64,000 nucleotides of DNA from Sphingomonas sp. AR_OL41 (GCF_029911635.1 NZ_JARYTI010000023.1:1-64000); one strand, 5' to 3'. Shown: positions 37,498 to 47,310, counted from the stretch's first letter. Translations and numbers: made by a program. The notes: generated by a model not told the origin, from the letters alone.

Positions 37498-38919
37498 TCA
37501 GATGGGGTAATGTCCCGGCCGGGTTTCGATGGTGATCCAGCGGGTTTCGGTAAAGCTGTCGATGCCCTGGCGTCCGCCGAAGCGGCCATAGCCCGATGCA
37601 CCGACGCCGCCAAAGGGCATCTGGGCTTCATCATGCACGGTCGGACCGTTGACGTGGCAGATGCCCGAACGGATGCGGCGGGCCACCGCCAGGCCGCGCG
37701 CGGTATCGCGCTTGAAGACCGCAGCAGAGAGACCGTATTCGGTATCGTTGGCCAGAGCTATGGCGTGTTCCTCGTCCGCGGCGCGGATCATCGCCACGAC
37801 TGGGCCGAAGCTTTCATCGTGATAGAGTTTCATCGCGCTGGTGACGCCGTCGATCACCGTAGCGGGCATCATCAAGCTTTCGGCCTTGCCGCCCGCGATC
37901 ACCCTTGCACCCTTGGCCGTGGCATCATCGATCAGGGCGTTGACATGAACCACGGTCTTCAGGTCAACCACCGCGCCCAGCGGCGTGGTGGCTTCGCGCG
38001 GATCGCCGGCCGCCATGCTCGCGGCCTTGGCCGCAAAACTCGCGGCAAATGCATCAGCCACCGCTTCAACCACGATGATCCGTTCGGTCGACATGCAAAT
38101 CTGACCCTGGTTCATAAACGCACCGAACGCGGCGGCTTTCACCGCTTCATCGAGATCGGCATCTTCCAGCACGATCAGCGGGGCCTTGCCGCCCAGTTCA
38201 AGCAAGCAGGGCTTCAAATGCTCGGCCGCACGCTTGGCGATGATCCTTCCGACATTCGTCGAGCCGGTAAAGTTGATCCGCTTGACCTCGGGAGCGTCGA
38301 TCAGAGCGCCAACCACGTCGGCGGCATCCTCGAGCGCGTTGGTGACGACATTGACCACACCCTCGGGGAAGCCCGCTTCGGCAAAGGCTTCGATGATCAG
38401 GGCGTGGGTGCGTGGGCAGGTCTCGCTCGCTTTCAGGATCACGGCGTTGCCGCAGGCCAGCGGCACGGCGATGGCGCGCACGCCCAGGATGATCGGAGCA
38501 TTCCACGGAGCGATCCCCAGGATCACGCCAACCGGCTCCTTGAGCGCCATCGCCAGGCACCCCGGCTTGTCCGACGGGATCACTTCACCCGCAATCTGGG
38601 TGGTGATGGCGGCAGCTTCGCGGACCATATTGGCGGCAACGCCAAGATTGAACATCGCCCAGCCAGCGGTCGATCCGATCTCCCCCATCATCGCGGCGAC
38701 GAAATCGTCCTTCCTGGCTTCGAGCGCGGCGGCTGCTTTCATCAGCACCGCCCGGCGCGCATTCGGACCTTGTGCGGCCCATGCCGGAAACGCGGCGGCG
38801 GCCTTGGCGGCAACGGCGGGAATGTCAGTCGCCTTCATCGCGACGGCACTGGAAGCGACCTCACCGGTCAGCGGATTGAGACGCGTGAACCGCGTTGAAT
38901 CTTGTCGATCTGCGCTCAC
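37498..38919 (-). CDS. Aldehyde dehydrogenase, vanillin/salicylaldehyde type
   Basis: 473 residues from GTG 38919; gagggg stands ten bases ahead, whereas a TTG at 38937 would overlap it. NAD(P)-dependent oxidation of an aldehyde to the acid. Catalytic Cys in NQGQICMSTERIIV, general-base Glu in LELGGKAP, NAD site FTGSTNVGR. The FMNQGQICMSTER form is that of benzaldehyde, salicylaldehyde and vanillin dehydrogenases. It shares operator site 1 with the divergent second aldehyde dehydrogenase. Expected substrate: an aromatic aldehyde released by the CCD or flavocytochrome of the island. Confidence 0.88.
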   Translation of the reverse strand: MSADRQDSTRFTRLNPLTGEVASSAVAMKATDIPAVAAKAAAAFPAWAAQGPNARRAVLMKAAAALEARKDDFVAAMMGEIGSTAGWAMFNLGVAANMVREAAAITTQIAGEVIPSDKPGCLAMALKEPVGVILGIAPWNAPIILGVRAIAVPLACGNAVILKASETCPRTHALIIEAFAEAGFPEGVVNVVTNALEDAADVVGALIDAPEVKRINFTGSTNVGRIIAKRAAEHLKPCLLELGGKAPLIVLEDADLDEAVKAAAFGAFMNQGQICMSTERIIVVEAVADAFAASFAAKAASMAAGDPREATTPLGAVVDLKTVVHVNALIDDATAKGARVIAGGKAESLMMPATVIDGVTSAMKLYHDESFGPVVAMIRAADEEHAIALANDTEYGLSAAVFKRDTARGLAVARRIRSGICHVNGPTVHDEAQMPFGGVGASGYGRFGGRQGIDSFTETRWITIETRPGHYPI

Positions 38920-38989
38920 TTCGCGAATTCCCCTCAAGTTTCATGGACCGCAAAGCGCGTCTGCGGCCCCATCGGATATTGCCTATAAT

Positions 38990-39014
38990 AGAATATCGTA
39001 CTATCTAACAGAAC
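38990..39014. promoter_or_regulatory. Operator site 1 (IclR-type, between two aldehyde dehydrogenase genes)
   Basis: Imperfect 13-bp palindrome AGAATATCGTACT at 38990-39002, plus a half-site AGAAC at 39010, exactly 20 bp from the first. Same layout as sites 2-4, 6 and 7. The intergenic region is AT-rich and divergent. Confidence 0.65.
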
Positions 39015-39038
39015 ATCTTGGCGCGAACCGGGGATCGA

Positions 39039-40469
39039 ATGGCCCACTACCCTGAACTATACATGGTCATCGATGGCGAGCGGATCGCAGCAGGCAAGCG
39101 ACGCACTTTCCCGGTCGTGAACCCCGCCACGGGCGCGGTAATCGGGCAACTTCCAATGGCTGAAACCGCCGATCTCGATCGCGCGCTTGCCGCTGCTGGC
39201 CGCGGCTTCGCCCGTTGGCGTGAAGCCAGCGCGCAAACTCGCGCCGCCGTCCTCGAAGGAGCGGCCCGGCTGCTGGAAGAGCGGCGCGAAGATATCGCTC
39301 GCATCGCCACATTGGAACAAGGCAAGCCACTCGCCGAGACCCGCATCGAAGTGACGATGAACGCCAACCTGTTTCGGTTCTACGCAGGTGAGGTCCACCG
39401 GATTTATGGAAGGGTGCTGGTTCGCCCGGCCGGTCTGCGCGCAACCGTCATGCACGAACCGGTCGGCCCGGTTGCCGCATTTGCACCCTGGAATTTTCCC
39501 CTCGGCAATCCGGGCCGCAAACTCGGCGCACCCATCGCGGCAGGCTGTTCGGTAATCCTGAAGGCTGCCGAAGAAACACCCGCGTCCGCACTCGCCGTTC
39601 TGCAATGCCTCTATGACGCCGGGCTTCCGGGCGATGTCGCGCAGGCTGTGTTCGGCGACCCCGCGCAAGTCTCATCATATCTCCTGGCCTCTCCCGTAAT
39701 CCGCAAACTCAGCTTCACCGGTTCGACAGAGGTCGGCAAAGCGCTGATGAAGCTTGCCGCCAACGATCTCAAACGCACGACGATGGAACTCGGTGGTCAT
39801 GGGCCGGTGCTGGTGTTCGATGATGTCGATGTCGAAGCGGTCCTCGACGCGGTGGTGCCGCACAAGTTCCGCAACGCCGGGCAAGTCTGCGTCGCACCCA
39901 CCCGGTTCATCATCCAGGATGGGATCTATGAGCAGTTCGTCGCCGGATTTGCCAAGCGTGCGAGCGCACTGAAGGTTGGTGACGGTCTTGAAGATGGCGT
40001 CCAAATGGGCCCTATGGCCAATGCTCGCCGTCCCGAAGCGATGGAGCGATTGATCGGCGATGCGATCGAGTCCGGCGCAACGCTAAACTGTGGCGGCAAG
40101 CGGATTGGCAACCAGGGTTATTTCTTTGCTCCAACCGTCCTCTCTGACATTCCGCTGACGGCAGCGATCATGAACGAAGAGCCGTTCGGCCCGGTCGCGC
40201 TGATCAACCGTTACGCCAGTGGCGATGACATGGTGCGCGAAGCAAACCGGCTGCCTTATGGCCTGGCGACTTATTGCTGGACCACCAATGCAAAGCGCCA
40301 AAAGTTGATTGCCCCACGCCTTGAAACCGGAATGCTCGCCTTCAACACCACGACGATCGGCGGAGCCGATGCGCCGTTCGGCGGTGTCAAATGGTCGGGA
40401 CACGGGCATGAGGATGGCCCCGAAGGGCTAGCCGCTTGTCTGGTTACCAAGACCATTCACGAAGGCTGA
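39039..40469 (+). CDS. Aldehyde dehydrogenase, succinate-semialdehyde type
   Basis: 476 residues from ATG 39039 (a TTG at 39018 overlaps the operator). Catalytic Cys in FRNAGQVCVAPTRFI, Glu in MELGGHGPV, NAD site FTGSTEVGKAL. The FRNAGQVC form matches the succinate-semialdehyde/alpha-ketoglutarate-semialdehyde group, though members also oxidise aromatic and aliphatic aldehydes. It is the divergent partner of the vanillin-type enzyme and is controlled from the same operator. It converges with the hydratase gene 20 bp downstream. Confidence 0.88.
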   Translation: MAHYPELYMVIDGERIAAGKRRTFPVVNPATGAVIGQLPMAETADLDRALAAAGRGFARWREASAQTRAAVLEGAARLLEERREDIARIATLEQGKPLAETRIEVTMNANLFRFYAGEVHRIYGRVLVRPAGLRATVMHEPVGPVAAFAPWNFPLGNPGRKLGAPIAAGCSVILKAAEETPASALAVLQCLYDAGLPGDVAQAVFGDPAQVSSYLLASPVIRKLSFTGSTEVGKALMKLAANDLKRTTMELGGHGPVLVFDDVDVEAVLDAVVPHKFRNAGQVCVAPTRFIIQDGIYEQFVAGFAKRASALKVGDGLEDGVQMGPMANARRPEAMERLIGDAIESGATLNCGGKRIGNQGYFFAPTVLSDIPLTAAIMNEEPFGPVALINRYASGDDMVREANRLPYGLATYCWTTNAKRQKLIAPRLETGMLAFNTTTIGGADAPFGGVKWSGHGHEDGPEGLAACLVTKTIHEG

Positions 40470-40489
40470 CGGGAACGGCCGGGCCACAG

Positions 40490-43015
40490 TCAGGCCTTGT
40501 AGCGCTGGCCTAACGTGGCGAACAACCCGCCGCTGCGCAGCAAATCAAGTTGCCCCCGCGATCGCACATCCGCGCGTGCAGCGTGGCGCTCAGGCGCGTC
40601 GCTGCCCTCGCGCAGAATTTCAACGACCAATTCCTGTCGCTCCGCTGAAAGCGAATCGATACCACGCACGCAGATCCGCTCCAGCGCGCGCGGCATCGCC
40701 ACATCCTCTTCGATCACGATGGGAAGAACGCCCAAGGCGATCAGATTGGCGCGATGAATCCGCTCGAAACTCTGTGCGATTACAGCTCGGATACCCAGCA
40801 GCGCCGTGCCCTTTGCCGCCCAGTCGCGCGCCGACCCCGTACCGTATTGCCTTCCCGCAAAAACCACCACCGGGATCTGCCTCGCCGCGAAGGCCTGCGC
40901 CGCGTCGAACACCGAAGCCTCGAGCCCATCTGGTCCGAGCGTGTAGTTGCCGGGTCGCCCGACCAGCCGGTTTTCGAGCCTCGCGCTATCGAAGGTGCCG
41001 CGCGTCATCACATCGTGATTTGCCCGACGATCACCATATCCACCGAAGTCGACCTCCGCCTCACCTTTGGCGCTCAGGAACTGCGCGGCCGGCGAACCAG
41101 GCTGGATTCGACCAATCGGCGAGATGTGATCGGTCGTGACATTGTCGCCCAGCACCAGCAATGGCCGAGCATCTTCAATATCACCCTCAAGCCGCTGCGC
41201 GGGCCGCACGAAGAACGGCGGCTGGCGGATGAAGGTTGACGCCTCGTCCCAAGAGAACTGCTCGGCACATTGTGCATCAAGCCCGCTCCACACCCGGTCC
41301 CCGGCAACGACAGCGCGGCTTCGCTCACCCAGCGCGGCCAGGACCTCGGCAATTTCAGCGTCCGATGGCCAGATTTTCTCCAGCCCGACCGGCGCCCCAT
41401 CGGGTCCGAAGCCGAGTGGCTCGCTCGCGATATCCACGAACAAATTGCCGGCCAGCGCAGCCGCAACGACCAATGGCGGAGACGCCAGATAGTTCGCCTG
41501 AACTGCGGGGTGGATGCGGCCCTCGAAATTGCGGTTGCCCGACAGGACTCCCACGAGCAGGTTCGGCCGCGCCTTGTGCGCCCCGGAAATCTCGACCTTC
41601 AGGTCACCCGAATTACCGACGCACGTGGTGCAACCGAAGCCAATCACATTGAATCCCAGCTCGTCGAGCGATAATTGCAGACCCGCCCGTTCGAGCAAAT
41701 CGGCGATTCTGCGCGACCCCGGAGCAAGCGAAGTCTTGACCCAAGTTGGCACCTGCAAGCCATGCCTTACGGCATTGCGTGCAAGCAAACCGGCGGCAAC
41801 CATCAGTCCAGGGTTGGCGGTATTGGTGCAGCTCGTAATCGCTGCAATTGCGATCGCTCCGTCACTTGGCACCGCGCGCGACCGCGATGGCCGCGCACCG
41901 GGAAAACTCTCGCGCAAGCTGGCGGCAACCATGCCGAGAGTGCGCAGCTGGTCGGGGCGGCTTGGCCCCGCCATCACCGGCTCGACGGCATCAAGCGCGA
42001 AGTCCAGCATCCGCGAGTACTTGCGCTCTGCCCCGGCATCGCGCCAGAGTCCGCTGAGCACCGCATAACGGCGATAGGAGGCAACGCCTTCAAAGGTGCG
42101 CCCCATTTCAGTTAGATAATCAAGCGTCACCTCATCGACAGGGAACAGTGCGGCCGTCGCACCATATTCGGGGCACATGTTCGAAATCGCCGCGCGGTCG
42201 GGCAAAGTCAGGTCATCCAGTCCAGCGCCCACGAATTCGACGATCTCGTCAACCACCCCTGCCGAGCGCAAGTACAGCGTGATGGCGAGAGCGATGTCGG
42301 TGGCGGTTACACCGGGGCGCCGTCGCCCCTGCAATCGAACCGCGCTGACCCGCGGCAATGCAATTGGCATTGACGCGCCAAGCGCGGCAAGTTCAGCCTC
42401 GATCCCGCCCACGCCCCAGCCGAGCACACCCAGCGCATTCACCATCGTCGTGTGACTGTCAGTGCCGATCAGCGTCTCGGCCATGACCAACCCAGTGCGG
42501 CCAGGTGCGGGAACGATCCCGCTGGTCAGTTGCTCAAGATTTATCTGATGACAGATGCCCTGCCCCGGCGGAACGATTGTGAGCCGGCCAAACGCCTGTT
42601 CGGCCCATTTGAAAAAGCGGTAGCGCTCGTCGTTGCGGCCATATTCAAGCGCCAGGTTTAGCGCGGCCGCATCGCCGGTTCCGCTGTGATCGACTTTCAG
42701 CGAATGGTCGATCACTAGGTCGATCGGAATTGCTGCGTCTACAGCTTCGGGGCGGCGACCATTGTGCGCCGCGAAGTCACGCAGCGCGGCAAGATCGGCC
42801 AGAGCAGCCACACCCGCTGTGTCCTGCATGAGGATGCGCGCGGGCCGAAACGGCAGCTCTGCATCGACCTCACCGCGGTCGAGCCATGCCTCAAACTGTT
42901 CCACATACGCTACCGGCTCGAGCTCGTAGGCGAGAACGTTTTCCAGCAGAATCACCAGCGAGCGAGGCAGCCGCGCCAGCCGCTCGCGACGGCCCGGCGC
43001 TATCCGGCCGAGCAT
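40490..43015 (-). CDS. AcnA/IRP-type hydratase (aconitase superfamily), probably a catabolic diacid hydratase
   Basis: 841 residues from ATG 43015 (cctggga ahead of it); the frame is open further, into the lyase gene. The [4Fe-4S] cysteines are in ITSCTNTANP and GFGCTTCVGNSG; other aconitase blocks are GTDSHTTMVNALGVLGWGVGGIEAE and YGTGSARDWAAKGTALLG. It is somewhat shorter than typical AcnA (about 890), mostly at the N-terminus. It is co-transcribed with an HMG-CoA-lyase-type gene 31 bp upstream and under operator 2, so it is more likely to hydrate a C4/C5 unsaturated diacid (maleate, citraconate or mesaconate type) than to serve the TCA cycle. The substrate is an inference. Confidence 0.85.
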   Translation of the reverse strand: MLGRIAPGRRERLARLPRSLVILLENVLAYELEPVAYVEQFEAWLDRGEVDAELPFRPARILMQDTAGVAALADLAALRDFAAHNGRRPEAVDAAIPIDLVIDHSLKVDHSGTGDAAALNLALEYGRNDERYRFFKWAEQAFGRLTIVPPGQGICHQINLEQLTSGIVPAPGRTGLVMAETLIGTDSHTTMVNALGVLGWGVGGIEAELAALGASMPIALPRVSAVRLQGRRRPGVTATDIALAITLYLRSAGVVDEIVEFVGAGLDDLTLPDRAAISNMCPEYGATAALFPVDEVTLDYLTEMGRTFEGVASYRRYAVLSGLWRDAGAERKYSRMLDFALDAVEPVMAGPSRPDQLRTLGMVAASLRESFPGARPSRSRAVPSDGAIAIAAITSCTNTANPGLMVAAGLLARNAVRHGLQVPTWVKTSLAPGSRRIADLLERAGLQLSLDELGFNVIGFGCTTCVGNSGDLKVEISGAHKARPNLLVGVLSGNRNFEGRIHPAVQANYLASPPLVVAAALAGNLFVDIASEPLGFGPDGAPVGLEKIWPSDAEIAEVLAALGERSRAVVAGDRVWSGLDAQCAEQFSWDEASTFIRQPPFFVRPAQRLEGDIEDARPLLVLGDNVTTDHISPIGRIQPGSPAAQFLSAKGEAEVDFGGYGDRRANHDVMTRGTFDSARLENRLVGRPGNYTLGPDGLEASVFDAAQAFAARQIPVVVFAGRQYGTGSARDWAAKGTALLGIRAVIAQSFERIHRANLIALGVLPIVIEEDVAMPRALERICVRGIDSLSAERQELVVEILREGSDAPERHAARADVRSRGQLDLLRSGGLFATLGQRYKA

Positions 43016-43046
43016 TAAATGGTCCCAGGAAATCGCGCGGTTCCTG

Positions 43047-44009
43047 TCAGGCAGGCAGCAACTTGCGGCGCAAAACTCCGAGCGCGCCGCCCGTCTTGAC
43101 CTTGCCCGGCAACGGGTGCCCGACGATCGCTTCGGCAAGTCGCGCACATTCCGCGAGCCGTTCAAGATCGACCCCGGTCGCGATCCCCATCTCCTCACAC
43201 ATCAGCACGAAATCCTCGGTGCAGATATTGCCGGCAGCCCCCACATGGGCAGCGAACGGGCAGCCGCCCAGTCCAGCGACCGCCGCATCGAAATGGGCAA
43301 CCCCCATTTGCAAACCGGCATAGGCATTGGCCAGCCCCAGCCCACGAGTATCGTGCAAGTGGAGCGATAGTTCGACGTCCGGGTTAGCCTCGCGAACCAT
43401 GCCTACCACCCGACGGATCCGCTCGGGATTGGCCCAAGCCATCGTGTCGCCCAACCCGATCAACGAAAGGTCTTCACCGGCGCAACGCGCGATTTCACGC
43501 ATTTCCGCAACAAGCTCAACCACTCGCTGCGGATCGACGTCGCCTTCAAAATTGCACCCGAAGGCCGCCGTGATGAAGCCTGTCTTTACCGGAATTCCGT
43601 GCGACTGATACATCCGCAGCAATTGAGGCTGTGCCGCGAGTTGCTGCTCGCGCGTGCGGTTCTGATTGCGCTTGAGAAATGCATCAGACGCATAAAGTGT
43701 CAGCTTGCCTTCGAGGTAGAGCCGACCGGTGGCGATCGCTCGCGACAAGCCCTGCTGGTTCAACCACAATCCGGCATAACGCACCCCCGCGCGCGGGGTG
43801 ATCCCCGCGACGACCGCTTCAGCGTCAGCCACTCCCGGTACCTTGCCGGGGTGGACGAACGATGTGACCTGGATATAATCCAGCCCGGTATCCGAAAGGG
43901 CATCTACCAAGCGGACCTTTTCCGCAGTCGGGATGGCACCCTTTTCGATCTGGAAACCTTCGCGTGGCCCCTCTTCCTTGATGGCAACGCGGGCGGGCAA
44001 GTCGCTCAT
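43047..44009 (-). CDS. HMG-CoA-lyase-family acyl-CoA lyase
   Basis: 320 residues from ATG 44009. TIM-barrel lyase of the DRE-TIM group: EGPREGFQIE, QVTSFVHPGKVPG, TAAFGCNFEGDV, the metal-binding LHLHDTRGLGLAN, and the active-site Cys loop GGCPFAAHVGAAGNICTED. HMG-CoA lyase splits a 3-hydroxy-3-methyl acyl-CoA into acetyl-CoA and an oxo acid. With a CoA-transferase and a hydratase in the same regulon, a citramalyl-CoA- or malyl-CoA-like substrate (products acetyl-CoA plus pyruvate or glyoxylate) is attractive. There is no leucine-catabolic gene nearby to support the classical role. Confidence 0.87.
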   Translation of the reverse strand: MSDLPARVAIKEEGPREGFQIEKGAIPTAEKVRLVDALSDTGLDYIQVTSFVHPGKVPGVADAEAVVAGITPRAGVRYAGLWLNQQGLSRAIATGRLYLEGKLTLYASDAFLKRNQNRTREQQLAAQPQLLRMYQSHGIPVKTGFITAAFGCNFEGDVDPQRVVELVAEMREIARCAGEDLSLIGLGDTMAWANPERIRRVVGMVREANPDVELSLHLHDTRGLGLANAYAGLQMGVAHFDAAVAGLGGCPFAAHVGAAGNICTEDFVLMCEEMGIATGVDLERLAECARLAEAIVGHPLPGKVKTGGALGVLRRKLLPA

Positions 44010-44064
44010 TCGTTCATATCCTTGTCTGGCTGGCCGTGACCGCCACGAATTCAATTGACATACC

Positions 44065-44097
44065 GGACCATCGTTCCGCTAAATAGAACGATCGTCA
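44065..44097. promoter_or_regulatory. Operator site 2 (between iclR and the lyase gene)
   Basis: GGACCATCGTTCC at 44065-44077 and AGAACGATCGTCA at 44085-44097, starts 20 bp apart. It lies 26 bp before the regulator start and 55 bp before the divergent lyase start, so the regulator probably controls itself and the lyase-hydratase operon. Confidence 0.7.
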
Positions 44098-44123
44098 GGG
44101 CTGGAACGGGGTCCATCCAAATC

Positions 44124-44840
44124 ATGAATTCCAAAGCAGGTGTCGCGGCAGTCGATCGCGCGTTCGACATACTTCACGCGTTCACGCGCGACAGGCCGGT
44201 GCTTTCGCTGGCAGAAATTGCGCGCATCACCGGGCTCTACAAGAGCACGATTCTGCGGCTGATGGGATCGCTCGAAAAGTACGGATTCGTCTGGCAGCGG
44301 AAGGATGGCAATTACCAACTTGGTGCCGGATTGCTGAGCCTGAGTGCCGTTTTCCAGGACGCCTTTGACTTGCGCCAATTCGTCGAGCCCGTGCTTGAGG
44401 AAATGGTGGCCCTGACCAGCGAGGGCGCTTCTTTCTTCATCCGTGATGGCGACGATCAGGTCTGCCTCTTTCGCGTCGAAGGCCGCCATATGGTCCGCGA
44501 TCACAGCATCAGCCAAGGCGACCGCCGGCCGCTTAATGCCAGTGCGGCCTCGACAATCCTGCGTCACTACGGCGACGCCATGCCTGCACCGCTGCGCCCC
44601 GAGGATGCCTGTGTTATCTCGATTGGCACCGTCAACCCGGAAATGGCGGCGATCGGCGTGCCCGTATTCGAGACCGGCCATCGGATTTCGGGAGCAATCA
44701 CACTGTCTGGCCCGGCGGCACGGTTTACCCCCGAATATGTCGAGCGTATGCGAGGGATTGCCGTTGCCGGGGCTGCGAGGCTTTCGATCAGCCTTGGTGA
44801 CACATTGGAAAATTTCGCGCTGGTTCGCGCGCCCAGTTGA
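44124..44840 (+). CDS. IclR-family transcriptional regulator of the catabolic island
   Basis: 238 residues from ATG 44124; a longer frame to 44055 would run through the operator. The N-terminal winged helix (LSLAEIARITGLYKSTILRLMGSLEKYGF) is followed by the IclR effector-binding domain (VLEEMVALTSEGASFFIRDG to SGAITLSGPAARFTPE). IclR members such as PcaU and PobR bind aromatic pathway intermediates and act from operators of three half-sites, the layout found repeatedly in this island. It is divergent from the lyase-hydratase operon and converges on the CoA-transferase gene. Confidence 0.92.
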   Translation: MNSKAGVAAVDRAFDILHAFTRDRPVLSLAEIARITGLYKSTILRLMGSLEKYGFVWQRKDGNYQLGAGLLSLSAVFQDAFDLRQFVEPVLEEMVALTSEGASFFIRDGDDQVCLFRVEGRHMVRDHSISQGDRRPLNASAASTILRHYGDAMPAPLRPEDACVISIGTVNPEMAAIGVPVFETGHRISGAITLSGPAARFTPEYVERMRGIAVAGAARLSISLGDTLENFALVRAPS

Positions 44841-44878
44841 TCTCCTGCCGGTGAAGCTCACGCCTGGTTGGCGCGCGG

Positions 44879-46111
44879 TCAAATCACCCCTCCGGCTTTG
44901 AGCGCGGCAAGGGAGACTTCATCCTTGCCAAGCGCACCAAAGATCTCGGTGTTGTGAGCGCCCAGCATCGGAGGCGGCGTTTGCGCGCCGGGCTGGCTAT
45001 CGCCAAACGCGAACCCTGCACGCACGACCTTCACTGATTCCAGCCCCGCCTCGTCGATCGGCAATTCCTGGATCAACTCGCGCGCTACGATCTGCGGATG
45101 TGCAAGTACTTCGGGGACCGTCAAAATCCGTCCTGCCGGGATCGCGTTGGCGTTGAGCAATTCTTCCCACTCGGCCGCCGAGCGGGTGGCCAGCGCGGTG
45201 TTGATCTCTGCATTGATCGCCGCGCGGTTGGCCTTGCGCGCTTCGCGTTCGGCAAAACGGGGATCATCAATAAGTTCGGCTCGACCAATCAGCCTGCACA
45301 GGCGCTCGAACTGCTCCTGCTGGTTGGCGGCAATGTTGATCTGTCCGTCGGCACAAGCAAACGAGCCCGAAGGGGCGGCCGTCATGTTCTGGTTCCCGAT
45401 CGGCTTGGCTTCGACCCCTGCGATAAGGTAGTTCGAGACGGCCCAACCCATCGCCGATATCGTCGAATCGAGCATCGAAAGATCAATGAATGCACCGTCG
45501 CCCGTTCGCTCCCGCCCAAGCAGCGCGCTGACGATCGCGAAGGCCGCCCCCATTCCTCCCAACGTATCGCACATCGGATAACCCACCCGCAGCGGCGCGG
45601 ATTGTACATCACCGGTGATGCTCATCACCCCCGACAGACCCTGGATGATCTGATCGTAGGCCGGGTTCGCGCTTAGTGGCCCGATTTGCCCGAACCCGGA
45701 GATGGCGCAATAGATGATCGTGGGCTTGATCGCTCGGACCGCTTCGTAGCCGAACCCAAGCCGATCCATGACGCCGGGCCGGAAATTCTCGATCAAAACA
45801 TCAGCGGTCGCGAGCAGTTCAACGAACAGACTTTTGCCCTCGGGATGCTTGAGGTCGATCGTGACCGACTTCTTGCCGGCGTTCTGGGCCAGAAATGAGG
45901 TGCCCATCATGGCCTGATTGAGCGCGCTCGACGCCCCGAGCTTACGGGCAAGATCACCTTCGCGGGGATTCTCCACCTTGATCACCTCAGCGCCCAGCAT
46001 CGCCATCTGGTATGTGGCATATGGTCCGGACAGAACGTTGGTGAGGTCAAGAACGCGAATGCCGGCGAGTTGCCCCGCAGGCTTGCGTCCGTTTCCTGCA
46101 GCGCTGTTCAC
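44879..46111 (-). CDS. CaiB/BaiF-family (class III) CoA-transferase
   Basis: 410 residues from GTG 46111, two bases after the preceding stop. Typical blocks are VLDLTNVLSGPYATYQMAMLGAEVIKVE, IENFRPGVMDRLG, GFGQIGPLSANPAYD, and catalytic Asp in DLSMLDSTISAM. It moves CoA between carboxylic acids. Last gene of the operon hydrolase-bicupin-hydroxylase-transferase. In this setting it would load CoA (for example from succinyl-CoA) onto the hydroxy-diacid that the lyase then splits. Confidence 0.9.
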   Translation of the reverse strand: MNSAAGNGRKPAGQLAGIRVLDLTNVLSGPYATYQMAMLGAEVIKVENPREGDLARKLGASSALNQAMMGTSFLAQNAGKKSVTIDLKHPEGKSLFVELLATADVLIENFRPGVMDRLGFGYEAVRAIKPTIIYCAISGFGQIGPLSANPAYDQIIQGLSGVMSITGDVQSAPLRVGYPMCDTLGGMGAAFAIVSALLGRERTGDGAFIDLSMLDSTISAMGWAVSNYLIAGVEAKPIGNQNMTAAPSGSFACADGQINIAANQQEQFERLCRLIGRAELIDDPRFAEREARKANRAAINAEINTALATRSAAEWEELLNANAIPAGRILTVPEVLAHPQIVARELIQELPIDEAGLESVKVVRAGFAFGDSQPGAQTPPPMLGAHNTEIFGALGKDEVSLAALKAGGVI

Positions 46112-46113
46112 CG

Positions 46114-47310
46114 TCAGATCTCAGTCGTCTGCACATCGTAGCGATAGAGCCAGTCGTAGCGATCATGGATCGGATCGCGGCTCCACTCGCTTTCCATGTG
46201 CTTTACCGCGCCTTCTTCGGTCGCGAGCGCGGATTCGTGGAATCGGGCGGTGTTTTCCTTGGCTCCGCGGACCATCAGGCTTGTGCGCTCTACACGTGCA
46301 TCCTCGTATTTCTTGAGCGCCTCGACCGGATCGGAATACTTGTCGAGACAGCGCCCGAGAATAACGCCGTCCTCGATCGACATAACCGCTCCCTGGGCCA
46401 AAAATGGCAGCGTGGCGTGAGCCGCGTCGCCCAGCAGCGAGGCTTGGCCGAGCGACCATTGCTGGCGTGGCGGACGTTCCATGAAGGCCCATTTGAGAAC
46501 TTTGGGGGCGGCGCGGATCAGGGTCTGAACATCCTCGTGCCAGCCAGCGAAGTCGCTGGCGCACTCCTCAATGTCACCTTCCATATTCCAGGATTCGACC
46601 CGCCAGTCGTGACGTTCGATCGTGCCGATCATGTTCATCAATTTTCCGCCGCGAAGCGGATAATTGACGAGATGACCGCCGGGCCCGATCCAGGTCCAGC
46701 CGACCATGCCGCGCATATGCTGGGGAAGACGCTCCATCGGGATTACCGCGCGCCAGGCAATCATGCCGGTGAAGTTCGTTTCATCGTCACCGAATAGAGA
46801 TTTGCGCACCACTGACTTGACCCCGTCAGCACCGATCAGCACATCACCTTCGACGTGGGTACCATCCTCGAAATGCAGCGCCGCTCCGCCATCATGAACG
46901 GTAGCATCGCGCACAGTTGCGCCTAGATGGATCGCAGCGGGATCGATTGCGTTGACCGCATCGACCAGCGTTTGCAGCAAATCGGGACGATAGACCGTAA
47001 GATAGGGATACCCATATTTTTCGATCGCGATCTCACCCAGATCGAACATCGGCCAAGCGCGGCCCGTGTTCCACAACCGGAATTCTTTGCGGCGCGGTGC
47101 ACAGGAGGCCTTCTTGAGCGTATCGAAGACACCCAGCATATCGAGCGCCCGCGCGCCGTTCGGACTGATCTGCACCCCGGCACCAACTTCACCCAGAACC
47201 GGCGCCTGCTCATAGACTTCGACATCATAACCTCGTTGAAGAAGCGATAAGGTCGCTGCCATCCCGCCAATGCCGCCCCCGGCGATGATGATTTTCTGCG
47301 ATTTGCTCAT
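46114..47310 (-). CDS. FAD-dependent aromatic ring hydroxylase (3-hydroxybenzoate 6-hydroxylase / salicylate hydroxylase type)
   Basis: 398 residues from ATG 47310, which has cggag at the right distance; an upstream GTG at 47361 overlaps the bicupin stop. Class A flavoprotein monooxygenase: GGGIGGMAATLSLLQRGYDVEVYEQ (split here as GxGxxG fold), the DG motif GADGVKSVVRKSLFG, and the second FAD site LLGDAAHATLPFLAQGA. It lies directly between a gentisate-dioxygenase-like gene and a CoA-transferase gene, so its product is probably gentisate or an alkyl-gentisate formed by para-hydroxylation of a 3-hydroxybenzoate. Alternative: salicylate 1- or 5-hydroxylase activity. Confidence 0.88.
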   Translation of the reverse strand: MSKSQKIIIAGGGIGGMAATLSLLQRGYDVEVYEQAPVLGEVGAGVQISPNGARALDMLGVFDTLKKASCAPRRKEFRLWNTGRAWPMFDLGEIAIEKYGYPYLTVYRPDLLQTLVDAVNAIDPAAIHLGATVRDATVHDGGAALHFEDGTHVEGDVLIGADGVKSVVRKSLFGDDETNFTGMIAWRAVIPMERLPQHMRGMVGWTWIGPGGHLVNYPLRGGKLMNMIGTIERHDWRVESWNMEGDIEECASDFAGWHEDVQTLIRAAPKVLKWAFMERPPRQQWSLGQASLLGDAAHATLPFLAQGAVMSIEDGVILGRCLDKYSDPVEALKKYEDARVERTSLMVRGAKENTARFHESALATEEGAVKHMESEWSRDPIHDRYDWLYRYDVQTTEI

